Positions 50,644 to 60,715 of a stretch of 64,000 nt of DNA are shown piece after piece. The notes beneath the pieces were generated by a model. That model saw nothing but the letters and a program-made list of their open reading frames with translations, was not told where the DNA came from and searched no databases. Position 1 is the first letter of the stretch, and the number at the start of each line of letters is the position of its first letter. The position numbers and the translations under genes are program-made. Source of the stretch: Acarospora socialis (taxonomy: Eukaryota > Ascomycota > Lecanoromycetes > Acarosporales > Acarosporaceae); NCBI GenBank assembly GCA_025617375.2, contig JAMYGW020000002.1:1922001-1986000 (forward strand), read 5' to 3'.

Positions 50644-50923
50644 TAGTCAACCGAGGCGCAAGGATGAGCACATGAGCTTGATCGAGCTTGCTCGGGGGGA
50701 GGCCTACAGCAAGCTCAACGCTCACGGCTGCTTTAGGTTGACTAAGACCATCACACTGTCCAGCCTCCCTATTCCCAATACTGACCATTGTGGTGAAAGA
50801 GTATCGATGCATCAGCATTTTGATTCTTGGCATCCTGTTTCGCCTCTCAAAATTTCCACCCAATTTCATCTCAAGGTTGATATGTATCTTGAGCGTTGTC
50901 TCCCTTGAGCTTGACCCTCAAAG

Positions 50924-52948
50924 ATGCCTGAACAACACTATGGAACCATCAACGCAAGGCACAAAAACAACTCATCAGCCTTGCTCCATGGCGAGCCGCC
51001 AAAGAATATGGCCGACGAGGAGACAGGTCGTTCAGAAAGCGACCCTCTCATATCCAGCTCGGACAACGGAGACGATGGACCTCCTGAAATGTCCCCAGTT
51101 CGTGCATACTTTACCATAGCCACCTTGACAGTTCTTACACTCGTTGGGAGCATGAGCACAGGAGTATTGAACATCTCCATCCCTAGAATCCAGGAGGACC
51201 TACAGCTGCCAGAGGAGTTCATGCTTTGGTAAGAGTGAATGTTCATGAGCCCAACTTTCTTCCCGATGGAACTATGCTGCATATCTATGCTGACCGATCT
51301 CGAATGGATACAGGCCAGCTTCCATTTACTCGTCAGTCTAACCCGTCCATTTGGAGCTTTTTCTTGGAACAGGAATGAGAGAAACTGACATACAGTGCGC
51401 CCTCAGACTTGTCTGCGGGTGTTTTATGCTACTAGCCGGCTCCATCGCCGACTTCGTTGGGTCTCGGGCGGTAAATCTCGTTGGAACGCTCATCCTCGGA
51501 GTTTCACTGGGCACAGCAGGTCTCTCACAGACGGGCGTACAGATGATTGTTTCCCGTGGATTCCAAGGCCTCGGCGTCTCAATGTGCTTCCCGACAGCCA
51601 TCAGCATTCTCAGCCTCAGCTTCCCAACCGGCCGGATCCGAAGCGTTGGTTTTGCTTGCCTAGGCCTTGGCCAGCCTCTCGGATTCTCTCTGGGCCTGGT
51701 TCTAGGAGGAGTCTTTGAAACACTGTATGGTGGGTGGCGGTCCGGCTTTTACCTCTCCGGCCTAATCATCATAATCATCACAATTATGAACCTCTGGCTT
51801 CTCCCGAAGGACCGCCCCAGGAAGAAGAAGTTGTCGCTTCGGCGGTTGAGGTCCGAGATAGACTGGCTCGGAGTGTTGATCTCGAGCGCTTGCTTAGGTA
51901 TCTTGTCATACATCATGGCGTACGTTACCCCATCTGCGCCCGTTGCAGGCTGTTGTGGGTAAGATCATGTTGCTGATTCATTGGAACACAGCATCATTAC
52001 GGAAGACATCGGCCTTTTGGCGAATAACCCCAGCAACATTGTACTGCTGGTCATCTCTCTCATCCTAATACCAGTTTTCATATTGTGGATGCATCACCGG
52101 GACAGAATCGGCAAACGTGCTTTGATACCTAATCGTCTATGGAAGAAGATCGAATTTACTTCTGTCTGCATCTGTGTCATGATCTCCTGGGGTGTGACCG
52201 AAGCCATGGACCTTTTTTTCAGCCTCTTGTAAGTTTGTGACTTTCTCGATCCGCAAGAGATATCGTCCCACTCTTTACTACGAAGCTTGCATCTACTGAT
52301 CCGTCTTTGTCGAAAACAAACAGCTACCAAAATATCCAACACCTTTCCGCCCTCGAGGCGTCTGTACGCTTCCTCCCAAGTGCTGTCGTGGGTGTGACTC
52401 TCAATGTATTCATTGGGTTCGTCGTGCACAAGTTCCACATGGGCGGCCTCGTCCTCTTCTTCTCGATACTATGCACAGGCTCTCCGTTGCTCATGGCTCT
52501 GATCGATCCATCCTGGAGCTACTGGGTCGACGCGTTCTGGGCTTCCGCCCTAGGCCCGCTAGCCTGCGACGGTATGTTTGCCATCCCATAAGAACGTCAA
52601 ACCCAGTATTATCTTCACTAACACCACCCCTCCCAAACAACAGCAGTCTTCACAGTCGCAAACCTAATCACAACACACGCTTTCCCTGAAGAAACCCAAG
52701 GACTCGCAGGGGCAGTGTACAACACAGTAGCTCAATTTGGCGCTTCGATGGGCATAGCGGGAATGGCACTCGTTAATTCTGCCACCCTGAAACTTTACCC
52801 AGGACCATCAAGGCCGCTGCCGGGCCACGAAGAGGAGTTCCTCATGGTGGGGTACAGAGGTGTATTTTGGGCCTGCACGGCGCTTTTGGTCGTTTGTTGC
52901 ATTGTTGCTGGGGTGGGACTTCGGAAATGTGGGAAGGCACAAGAATGA
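50924..52948 (+). CDS. MFS drug:H+ antiporter (DHA2-type), six exons
   Basis: 541 residues. Exons: 50924-51228, 51314-51331, 51407-51919, 51992-52228, 52324-52571, 52644-52948. Introns 85, 75, 72, 95 and 72 bp, GT-AG; the last acceptor could also be 3 bp later (CAGCAG). Exon 2 is an 18-base microexon. It completes the family signature LW-PASIYS-LVCGCFMLLAGSIAD, so it is required. The acidic, hydrophilic N-terminus (about 60 residues) is followed by about 14 hydrophobic segments, with a D-x-x-G-x-R-like loop (ADFVGSRAV) after the second or third. This resembles the ATR1/YOR378W branch of 14-helix exporters, which move amino-acid-like or drug-like compounds across the plasma membrane. Convergent with the FAD oxidase gene (212 bp apart). 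Probably exports the product of the surrounding locus or protects against it. Confidence 0.9.
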
Positions 52949-53159
52949 GCGAGAGCATCTTTTGCTTCAATTGGTGATGGGAAGCACTGCGTTGGAGTAA
53001 CATCACTATGGGTTGGTACTAGAGTCATAGATAGATGCCGATAGACCACTACTCAACAAGACAAGGAACATGTCTTTTGTTTCTTCATTTCCATCCATCA
53101 AGCAATCACCAAATCACTTCAAGAGTATCCCGTTGAAAGAAACGCACCCTAGAACGATT

Positions 53160-54766
53160 CTAATACCCCGCCTCAACACAGCCAGCCCCCTTCATGCGCT
53201 TCCTAGTCGTCTCAAACACAGCCGGGATGCCGGTGTCCTTGAAACTGCAGCCGGTACGGATCATATCCGCGACAGCTGCGGCCGATTTGAAGATGAGCGA
53301 CATGCCGCCGCCGTTGAAGCCGCCGAGGAGATATTGATTCTGCATGCCCGGGACGCGGCCGACGTGGGGTAGAGAGTCTGTGACTTCGGAGACAACTTTG
53401 AAGTGGTGGACGAAGGGTCCGGTTGTTAGCGAAGAGGTCTTCGCAAGTGTACTAACGAATGGGGGAAAGGGTGAAAAACCAGGGAAAAAAGAGCGAAGGG
53501 TTGAAATTAGGTTGGAGAGAAAAAAGGGGTCGGGGGAACATACTGCCCGTCCAGATGGCGTCGACGTAGGCGCCAGAGTCCTCCCAGCCACGGAAATGGC
53601 GCTGCATGTATCCGTCGTAGTAGTGATTGACAGTGGGCGAGATGAGAGTCGAATCATCGACGCTGTTATGCCAGCCCCGCTTGTCGTCCTTGTACAGCCA
53701 CTTCCCCCCGCCGACCACGATACCCCCGTCGGGACGCGGATTCAGCCAATCGTCCCGCCCGCCGCCGAAGCCAACGTTATACGTGTTGGACAGGTACGGC
53801 GGCTGTTTACGCCCCTCCTTGGGGACGGAGATGTGCGTGCCGAGAGCCTTGATGGGGATTATAGTCTCGCGGTACTGCGGGAGGAGGCCGGCGGAGTAGG
53901 CGTTGGTGGCGAAGACGACGTGTTTGGCGCGGATCGAGCCACGCGGGGTGAGGGCGGTCGTGCTATGGTCGTTGTGCAGGTGCACGGCTTCGACGGGGGT
54001 GTTGGTCTGCAGGTTGAGGGCTTCTTGTTCCACGAGTCGGCCGAGGAGCTGGGTCACGAATTTGTAGGGCCAAAGGGAGAGGACCGGGGCGCTCATGGCG
54101 GCTTGGGCGTTTTTGACGGAGGTTACCTATGAATTTTCAAGTTCAAGGCTTTGGTCAGCATGTGTTTGCTCGGCGTGGGAGCTGGAGAAGTAGGTTATGG
54201 AGCGGTACCCTCTCTACGAATGGCTTGCCGATATAGTCAATCTGGTCAATGTATGGAAATCCGCTCTTGAGCAATGCCTCAAATGACTCCTTGGCTTTCT
54301 TAGCTTCCCCTTCGTCCATGAGGATATCCAGTGTTCGGTGAAACTCGGACTCGGCGTATATGCCTTCTTTCTCAATGATGTGCTTGATAGTATGTATCGT
54401 GTCCATGACAAACCGGGTGATGTCCGCGGTGGTAGTGAGCCCTTCATCTTCGATACGCTTTTGAAGCTTCGAAGGGCCGAATCTTACATGACCACCATTG
54501 CGGCCCGTAGCGCCAGAGCACGCCTGTCGGGCTTCTAGCATCACGACAGAGGGTCTCCCTTCGGGCCATTCTGCGTCTCGCAACAGGTGATAGGCTGCCG
54601 AGACGCCGGACATGCCGCTGCCGATGATGAGAATGTCACATTCTTTGGACAATGAAGGAGTCGACCTATGCTCGTCGGTCCAATGTGGCTCGCTGCGCCA
54701 GTAGGAGGGAGTAGCGTCAGGTGGAGGTAGCAGGTCATTGTCATGTTGACTCTTGCCGCGTCCCAT
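53160..54766 (-). CDS. FAD-dependent amine/D-amino acid oxidase-like (DAO fold), three exons
   Basis: 458 residues from the ATG at 54766. Exons on the minus strand: 54766-54209, 54126-53544, 53395-53160; introns 82 bp and 148 bp (GTATGT...TTCAAAG). The second join gives WTG-IVSEVTDSLPHVGRVPG, the expected 'WTGxxGxxxDxxPxxG' block of the family, which supports that acceptor. The frame is open upstream to 54943, but the extra part is unlike the family. The FAD-binding fingerprint IIGSGMSG is at 47-54, the DAO motif SGATGRNGGH at about 83-93, and the C-terminal FAD contact GGFNGGGM is present. Such enzymes oxidise amino groups to imines or keto acids with release of H2O2. No signal peptide or peroxisomal C-terminus (ends EAGY), so probably cytosolic. 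In this neighbourhood it could supply a keto acid or tailor the product. Confidence 0.88.
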
Positions 54767-55127
54767 GGCTGTCAAGTTGTTCCCGCTGCGTGATGGCAAG
54801 ACTTTGGAATCGATGAGCATCTTGTAGTCTATCTCCGTGCCTGCTTCAACACGAGAGGAGCAAGTCACGGATATATGGAGAAAACATGCTGAACTGGAGC
54901 AGATCGTTGCTAGACTCGACGCCCACATATTGCAGGCTTGCATGCACGATGTTGAACACCTCAGTCATAGCACAAGCCGAGCTTTCAGAATGCACCCGAT
55001 AGGATCATCTTGCATGCTGCCGATGGTGTATTGCGTGCAGCTGGAGGGTAGTACGAGCTATGCCATTGTAGATTGATATGTAGGTTTTGCTGAGAGTGGT
55101 GTACGGTGATAGGTCCTGTCGTCATGG

Positions 55128-55318
55128 TCATCCAAAGCCCGCGCATACTCGATAACTCACTAGAACCACATCAATAAATTCCTGAGTGTCCTATCAGCTA
55201 TGGATACAACGATTTATGTTGCTATCTTTACCTTGAACATATACTTCGAGGACCAGGCTTTCCACTCCTTCTCAGCATGAGTCAACCCACCGATCAGAAG
55301 GACTGCATTTTTCGACAT
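55128..55318 (-). pseudogene. Relic of a D-isomer 2-hydroxyacid dehydrogenase (N-terminal end)
   Basis: The reading from the ATG at 55318 gives MSKNAVLLIGGLTHAEKEW, the typical beginning of fungal glyoxylate/hydroxyacid reductases. It runs to a donor GTAAAG (55231) and, after a 50-bp intron ending CTCAG (55182), continues as EFIDVVLVSYR to a stop at 55128. That is about 46 residues of the usual 330 or so. The rest, including the NAD-binding domain and catalytic His, is absent. It lies between the divergent FAD oxidase and NmrA-like genes, so a keto-acid reductase may once have been part of this locus. Confidence 0.5.
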
Positions 55319-55890
55319 GATCGATTGATCGATGCTGAATGGAGATTGATTAGCTTCTTGAGAAATTCGAAAGTCGAGAGTCCTGCGAGCGGTTTTCATC
55401 AGGGAGATTGCATTGTCAGCTGCGTTGATTTCTGCGACATGTGACATGCTACTTGACGGACAATCACATCGAATTCTCGCGAGGACGCGGCATTCCACTC
55501 CGCAGAAGGACTTCTGGTGTCAACATATGGCTCAAAGGCTGAAGGGTTGACAGAAACCCCGCACATGCACAGCGGTCCCTACTACAGGCGACTAAGACGA
55601 GAATTTAGTTTCTAGTCATGGGCAACCACCAAATTTCCTGCATTTCACAATCAAACTCCATCAAATTACTATACAAATTGCTAGAAAATCAGATAGATTC
55701 AGATAAGAACTAGTCATGAAACTCATTGTCATTCTCACAGTTAATGATTTGTTGAATGCAATGAGAAACTGCATCAATCCATGCATTTATGACCTCCACA
55801 GAGAGGTTTGCCCACTCCTCCTGTGGTTTTGTGTCTACACAGTACGTGTATCAAGGATCCAGGTAATCGGAATCGAGGAACTCTGCTTGC

Positions 55891-55960
55891 TAATCCTCGG
55901 ACAATGCTAAAACCGGGCAATCCCATGGATTGGCCAGTCGGACAATGCAACACCGTATAA
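55891..55960 (+). promoter_or_regulatory. Promoter elements upstream of the NmrA-like gene
   Basis: The 11-base sequence TCGGACAATGC occurs twice (55897-55907 and 55938-55948), flanking a near-palindrome GGCAATCCCATGGATTGGCC (55917-55936). A TATA-like GTATAAGG (55955-55962) follows, about 140 bp before the ATG. The CGG triplets suit a Zn2Cys6 regulator; which one is not shown. Confidence 0.4.
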
Positions 55961-56101
55961 GGCCGACGGCTCAATAACGGCCTTTCACATCTAACCAACG
56001 TCAAGACCATAACTACCAGTCCCGTAGCACTGAGAAGCAGCAATCATCCCCTCCGAATCCCAATTCCCTAGCATCCGTGACATCCCCAGGTACCCTCAAA
56101 A

Positions 56102-57108
56102 ATGTCCTCCCCTATCAAGAACGTAATCCTCATCGGCGCCGGCGGCCGCCTCGGGCCCTCCATCCTCTCCGCCTTCGACGCCGACCCCCACTTCACCGTC
56201 TCCATCCTCGCCCGCCAATCCTCCACCTCCACCTTCCCCTCCCATCTCACCGTCCACCGCATCGGCGACGACTACCCAATAGCCGAATTGCTCGCCGCGT
56301 TCAAGGGCCAAGATGCCGTCATCTCCACCATCGCGACAGCGGCCGCGGCCGTTTCGCAGAAAGCGATCGTCGACGCGGCCATCAAGGCGGGCGTGAAGCG
56401 CTTCGTGCCGTCGGAGTTCGGCAGCGACACGCGCAACGAGAAGGCCATGGCGATTCTCCCGCAGTACTTCAAGGGCAAGCTGGAGACGGTGCAGTATCTG
56501 AAGGGGAAGGAGAAGGAGGGCTTGACGTGGACGGCGTTTGTGACGGGGCCGTTCTTCGAGCTGTAAGTTGCTTTTCGTGCGGTCATTTACGGGTCTCGCG
56601 CCTGCTGCTGGGGAGCCCTTCCCCATTCTGGTCCGGGACAGAAGCCGATTTACGGGGTAGGGGCATGACGACCGGGTTCATGGGCTTCGACATGGCGGGC
56701 CGCAAAGCCACCATCTACAACCGTGGCGACGACACCTGGTCGACGTCGACGCTGGCTACGATCGGTCTGGCGGTCAAGAACGCGATGCTCGTGCCCGAGA
56801 AGACGGCGAATAAATACATGTTCGTCGCCTCGTTCACCGTCTCGCAGAATCAGGTTCTCGCCGCCTTCGAAAAGGCGACCGGCGCGAAATGGGAGGTGAC
56901 GCATGTCGACGCGGAAGAACAGAAGAAGCTGGGCATGGAGAAGATGGCCAAGGGTGATTTCAGCGGCGCCATGTCGTTGATTCGGTACATCAATTGCGTC
57001 GACGGACACGGTGGGAACTATGCACTGTATGAGGAGAGCGCAAACGAGTTGCTTTCGTTGCCGAAGCAGACGCTGGATGAGGTCGTGGCGGAAATTCTGA
57101 AGGGTTGA
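56102..57108 (+). CDS. NmrA/isoflavone reductase-like NAD(P)-binding protein
   Basis: 302 residues in two exons, 56102-56562 and 56661-57108; intron 98 bp (GTAAGT...GGGTAG). Atypical short-chain dehydrogenase of the NmrA/PCBER/isoflavone reductase group. The glycine motif is GAGGRLG (12-18) after a beta strand VILI, the VISTIATAAAAVSQKAIVDAA strand-helix follows, then KRFVPSEFG, the hallmark block of this group. The C-terminal substrate half (MTTGFMGFD, NRGDDTWSTSTLATIGLAVKNAML) is complete. It lacks the YxxxK dyad of classical SDRs, as usual for the family. The enzyme could reduce a double bond or carbonyl of a pathway intermediate, or act as a redox sensor like NmrA. GC is high, with strong third-position G/C preference. 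Start fits an AAAATG context. Confidence 0.88.
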
Positions 57109-57815
57109 GCGTGATGCACTTCGGAAGCAGTTTGGTAAGCTGACACAAGTGTCCACCGCTTCAGCCTTATCAAAGGCTATCTCATCCTTAGCCTGGAATC
57201 TAAATCAATATAAAATATCAGATCAAAGTAAGATAGTGTCGTGGCTCGGCCCGAGCCCAACTCGTGGGGGAGATTCGTTGCTTCACACGTGAGTGTCACT
57301 TTGGTTGACACTAGGTAGTGTATTTCTGATTGATAGAGACCTTGTTATGAAAGTTAGCAATAGACATTAGTCTTTACATCCGAATGTGGGTATCAAGTAT
57401 CAGTGGATAGGGTGAGTGTACGGAAGGCTAATATTGTGGAATGAGAGAGCCATTATTTTAGGATCAATTGATGCATTGATTGCAATGTATGGTTATGGTA
57501 TGCAATCTAGAGGAAAAACATCTTGGGAGCGGTGGTTACATGTTGGGCACCTTGGTGGCTACCCAGCATAGGAGCGGAGAAACATACTTCCGTGACGATT
57601 TCGAGCCCCTCGGCCCTACCTTGTGGCGTGGCCCTGATTGTTTCAGTTCGAACTTGGTAGAACTCGGTGTGGCACATTCTTGTGTCGTGTAGTTGTATAT
57701 ACCTTGGATTTTTATTCTATATGCCATCTATCAACCCCCTTTGTGGTGTCTAAATTCGCGGCTCGGATCGTATGGTTGAGTAGTCCCGAAGACTTTCTCC
57801 CGAATGCAACAGGCT
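57109..57815. other. Intergenic region between convergent genes
   Basis: The 3' flanks of the NmrA-like gene and the regulator meet here. Short frames exist, but none resembles a protein family. No repeats noticed. Confidence 0.5.
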
Positions 57816-58910
57816 TCAGATCTGAGCTACCCAATTGGTGACCTCATCGATCATGGACTTCAGTCGGGCTATTAGAGAGGCTGCCAGCGCTTGCGGCACG
57901 TCTCTTGAACGTTTTTCAACATCCTGGCTGTACCTCTTGGTGAACTGGGTCACCAGATTCGCAACTTTGGGGAGTTCCTCCAGTATCCGCATGATCGTTG
58001 CTTTCTCGTTCGGCCCATCTTGAAGAGCCTTGGTGCAAACGTCCATCTCCTCGGCATCCCTCATGACGCTGTTCACTGAAGCCCTCTTACTTCCTCGATG
58101 CTTTTCTGTAGGGGCAACCTTCGACCTGGTGGAATTTCGAAATAAGAGCTCGTATGTATCCAGTAAGGCGGCGCAAACAGCAGCGGCCAGGAGTCCAACA
58201 TCTGGTTTCTTGGAGCAAGGACAGATCAGCATGGTCGAAACGCGCTTGATAGCCATCGATGCCGTATTGATTAGAGCGTCAAGGGTTGGTGCCTTGATTC
58301 CGACAAAGGGAGTTGCGGTAGGTGGTTTCTTTAAACTTGTCATGTTAAGATGTTGGAGTATATGCATGGCGACCGTGGCGCAGTCAGACTCGGAGGCGAT
58401 GGAAGGGGAGCTCTGCCCGTACCCCGATCCCACTGACATCGGCTCCATCGTATTTGAGGTACTGTTGTCGTGATTGGAACAGGATTTCTGCAGAGACAGG
58501 CTGGGATTATCGCCCGAGAGTGTAGAAGTGTATGACTTGTCTCCTTCGAGTGGGTCGGCTCCGTCGATTCCATCCTCAAAGTTGAAATCGACGGTATCGT
58601 CCAAAGCGTTGGTATTCGGTGCCACGCTCTCATCCCCGACCGCGTCGATGGGCTGTGGCTCCAGTGTGTGTTCTGCGGCTTCAGGTTTGTTTCCAATTGA
58701 TATACTTCGGTTGCTACGGCGCTTCCGGATACGTCTGGCTGGACTAAAGAAGCATGGGTAGCCTAATCTCTCGCAACGGCTACAGATGGGCTTCTTCTTG
58801 TCGCATCTAACCTTCGATGCGGAACACATGTCACAGGTGTCCTTGAGCTTCTGCGGTCGAAATGAACGTGTTACGCCAGTAGCAAGCATGTGATGCTCGT
58901 CGTCCATCAC
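57816..58910 (-). CDS. Zn2Cys6 transcription factor with AflR-type C-terminus
   Basis: 364 residues, no intron needed. The N-terminal binuclear zinc cluster C26-X2-C29-X6-C36-X6-C43-X2-C46-X6-C53 (CDMCSASKVRCDKKKP...) is followed by a basic linker (RRIRKRRSNR) and a long acidic/serine-rich low-complexity middle. The C-terminal part, with CATVAMHILQHLN and a CPCSKKPDVGLLAAAVCAALLDTYE block, matches the layout of AflR-family pathway regulators of aflatoxin-type and other secondary-metabolite clusters. A nuclear, sequence-specific activator is expected; CGG-based sites upstream of the transporter and the NmrA-like gene are candidate targets. A single complete gene of normal length for the family. 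Its presence is the strongest evidence that this is a metabolite cluster. Confidence 0.9.
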   Translation of the reverse strand: MMDDEHHMLATGVTRSFRPQKLKDTCDMCSASKVRCDKKKPICSRCERLGYPCFFSPARRIRKRRSNRSISIGNKPEAAEHTLEPQPIDAVGDESVAPNTNALDDTVDFNFEDGIDGADPLEGDKSYTSTLSGDNPSLSLQKSCSNHDNSTSNTMEPMSVGSGYGQSSPSIASESDCATVAMHILQHLNMTSLKKPPTATPFVGIKAPTLDALINTASMAIKRVSTMLICPCSKKPDVGLLAAAVCAALLDTYELLFRNSTRSKVAPTEKHRGSKRASVNSVMRDAEEMDVCTKALQDGPNEKATIMRILEELPKVANLVTQFTKRYSQDVEKRSRDVPQALAASLIARLKSMIDEVTNWVAQI

Positions 58911-60110
58911 GACAAAGCCGAGTGTGCCAGCGTGTAGAAATAGAGACTGGCTGGCTGTAATGAATGGTCTGTTGGATTAGAGTTCTTCTCGCACATCCAC
59001 GCAAGTTGAAGAACTCTGAAGCATTAATAGGTTTCTTCAAGGGCACCGGGGGCGCCTCCGCTTTTAGAGTCATATCCCCGTACCTGTGCTCGCAGTCTGC
59101 CGCCGCACTACAAGGTATGCCAGGTAGGCTTGAAGTGGTGGTAAGCCCATGACACAGTAATCGGCGTCGTACCCTTGTAGGGTCGAAGCAATTTGGCCCT
59201 GACATGGTAGTTAGTGAGGAGAAACCAAGCTTAATGCTGACGTCCCGCAGCGGGACTTAGCAGCAACTTGCCATACAACTATCTTGTGTATGTGTAATAT
59301 CAGGGTCTTGGAGTATATTAATCCCTCGTTGTTTTGTCATTTTCCCTAATGCATAACATGGGACGGTGCCCGTAAATGGAACTGTCAAAGCAATATCCTT
59401 GTTTCGTGATCTCCTGGATGTCAATGTATTGAAGGTTAAGGTAGTCCGCCAAGAACGAGATGTGACATGCAGATGTTTGGTTTGCTCTCAGCAGATGTTC
59501 AATAATACAAGGCTTACATATATAATACTGGAAACGGCCTGAAGATGTGCCGCTGTGGCGTCTGCCATACTTCTTGAAATTCTCCGGTGTTGGATGTCAG
59601 CAGTGTTCATGCTGGGGCAGCCGTAAAAGGACAAGGTATAAGATAATGCACGGTACAGGTCCCGATTCGATGGAATCAAGCAAGGACTGCCAAGCGGTGG
59701 TACTCGTATCACAGAGGTTCTGGAAGGGAGGCTGGGTGACTGCCACATCCAGGATATGGTAAGCTTATTCGGTGTGGATGATAACACACTACAGTACGCG
59801 TAAGGTAACCGTACGGATCCCCCATTTCGAGCAATACAACTACTAAGGGCTAACATGTTGCACATCTCTCGATTGGTCTCCGTCCTCGCTATCTCCAACT
59901 ATGCTGGACATAGTCTATCCGCCCAACTCTGAAAAGGTCTAAGTTCCCTTCTATCCGTCTAAGTCTGAACTTTGCCCAGACACACACATCAAACCATGCC
60001 CACCGTTCAGTATAAGAGTTATTTCCGCCTTCGCTGCCTGTAGCTGCTTGTGAAGGAACACTAGTAGTATCATCACCTTGCATCAAGGTGTGTAGACCTT
60101 AGTCTGAATA
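58911..60110. other. Intergenic region upstream of the regulator
   Basis: Holds the promoter of the transcription factor. Open frames at 58831-59205 (-), 59488-59898 (-) and 59547-59762 (+) show no recognisable domains and are not called. Confidence 0.45.
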
Positions 60111-60715
60111 CTCATAAGTGTAGTAATATTGAATCATAGTCTGTACTGTGTTGTACAGTTACAGAAGCAATTTAACATCTTATTATCTAAGATTTGTCAC
60201 TCAAATCACATAATCATCTATATGTTACAGCTGATGAATAAATTGTTTTCTATGTACTACTCTGTTCAACACTGTACAGCATATATCTTTGCAGTTTGAA
60301 CTGTCTGCAGCTCTGTTCAGCTGTGTACATATATTTATATTTTTTTAACATCTTCTTTTCTTTTCTGAACTCTGTACAGTGCTGTACAGCATTAAATACA
60401 TTTTCTTTTGTACTTAGCTGTCACTTTTCTTTCTAATGTTATACAACACTAATTTAACACAGTTTCATATTATACAGTAGCTGCACAGCATCTTTTTCTT
60501 TCAATTCATTTCTGAACAGCTCAATATCTATATTAAATACAACATTACAGTACTGTCATGATCTCTGCAGTCTTCTTTCATATCAATACAGTCTTTGCAC
60601 TGAACAGTACAGTTAAGCACAAATATGTTGTAGCAGCAGAAATCAATGCACAAAGTGTGAACAGCTTGATTATGACTGAACAGCTCATTCAACTGTTTTA
60701 AAAACACAATATTGA
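60111..60715. repeat. AT-rich tract rich in TGTACAG-type motifs
   Basis: CTGTACAG-like and GAACAGCT-like words recur every 30-50 bases (for example 60145-60165, 60270-60285, 60374-60390). They resemble a decayed repeat array or an old element with no remaining ends. No reading frame of note. Confidence 0.4.

Noticed and set aside
53344-54132. 262-codon plus-strand frame
   Set aside because: Antisense shadow of the FAD oxidase exon 2, low-complexity, no domain.
56077-57108. 343-codon plus-strand frame starting at 56077
   Set aside because: Its first half is an Arg/Pro/His-rich out-of-frame reading of NmrA-like exon 1; only the second half is real (exon 2).
59488-59898. 136-codon minus-strand frame upstream of the regulator
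   Set aside because: No recognisable motif, and composition typical of intergenic DNA here.
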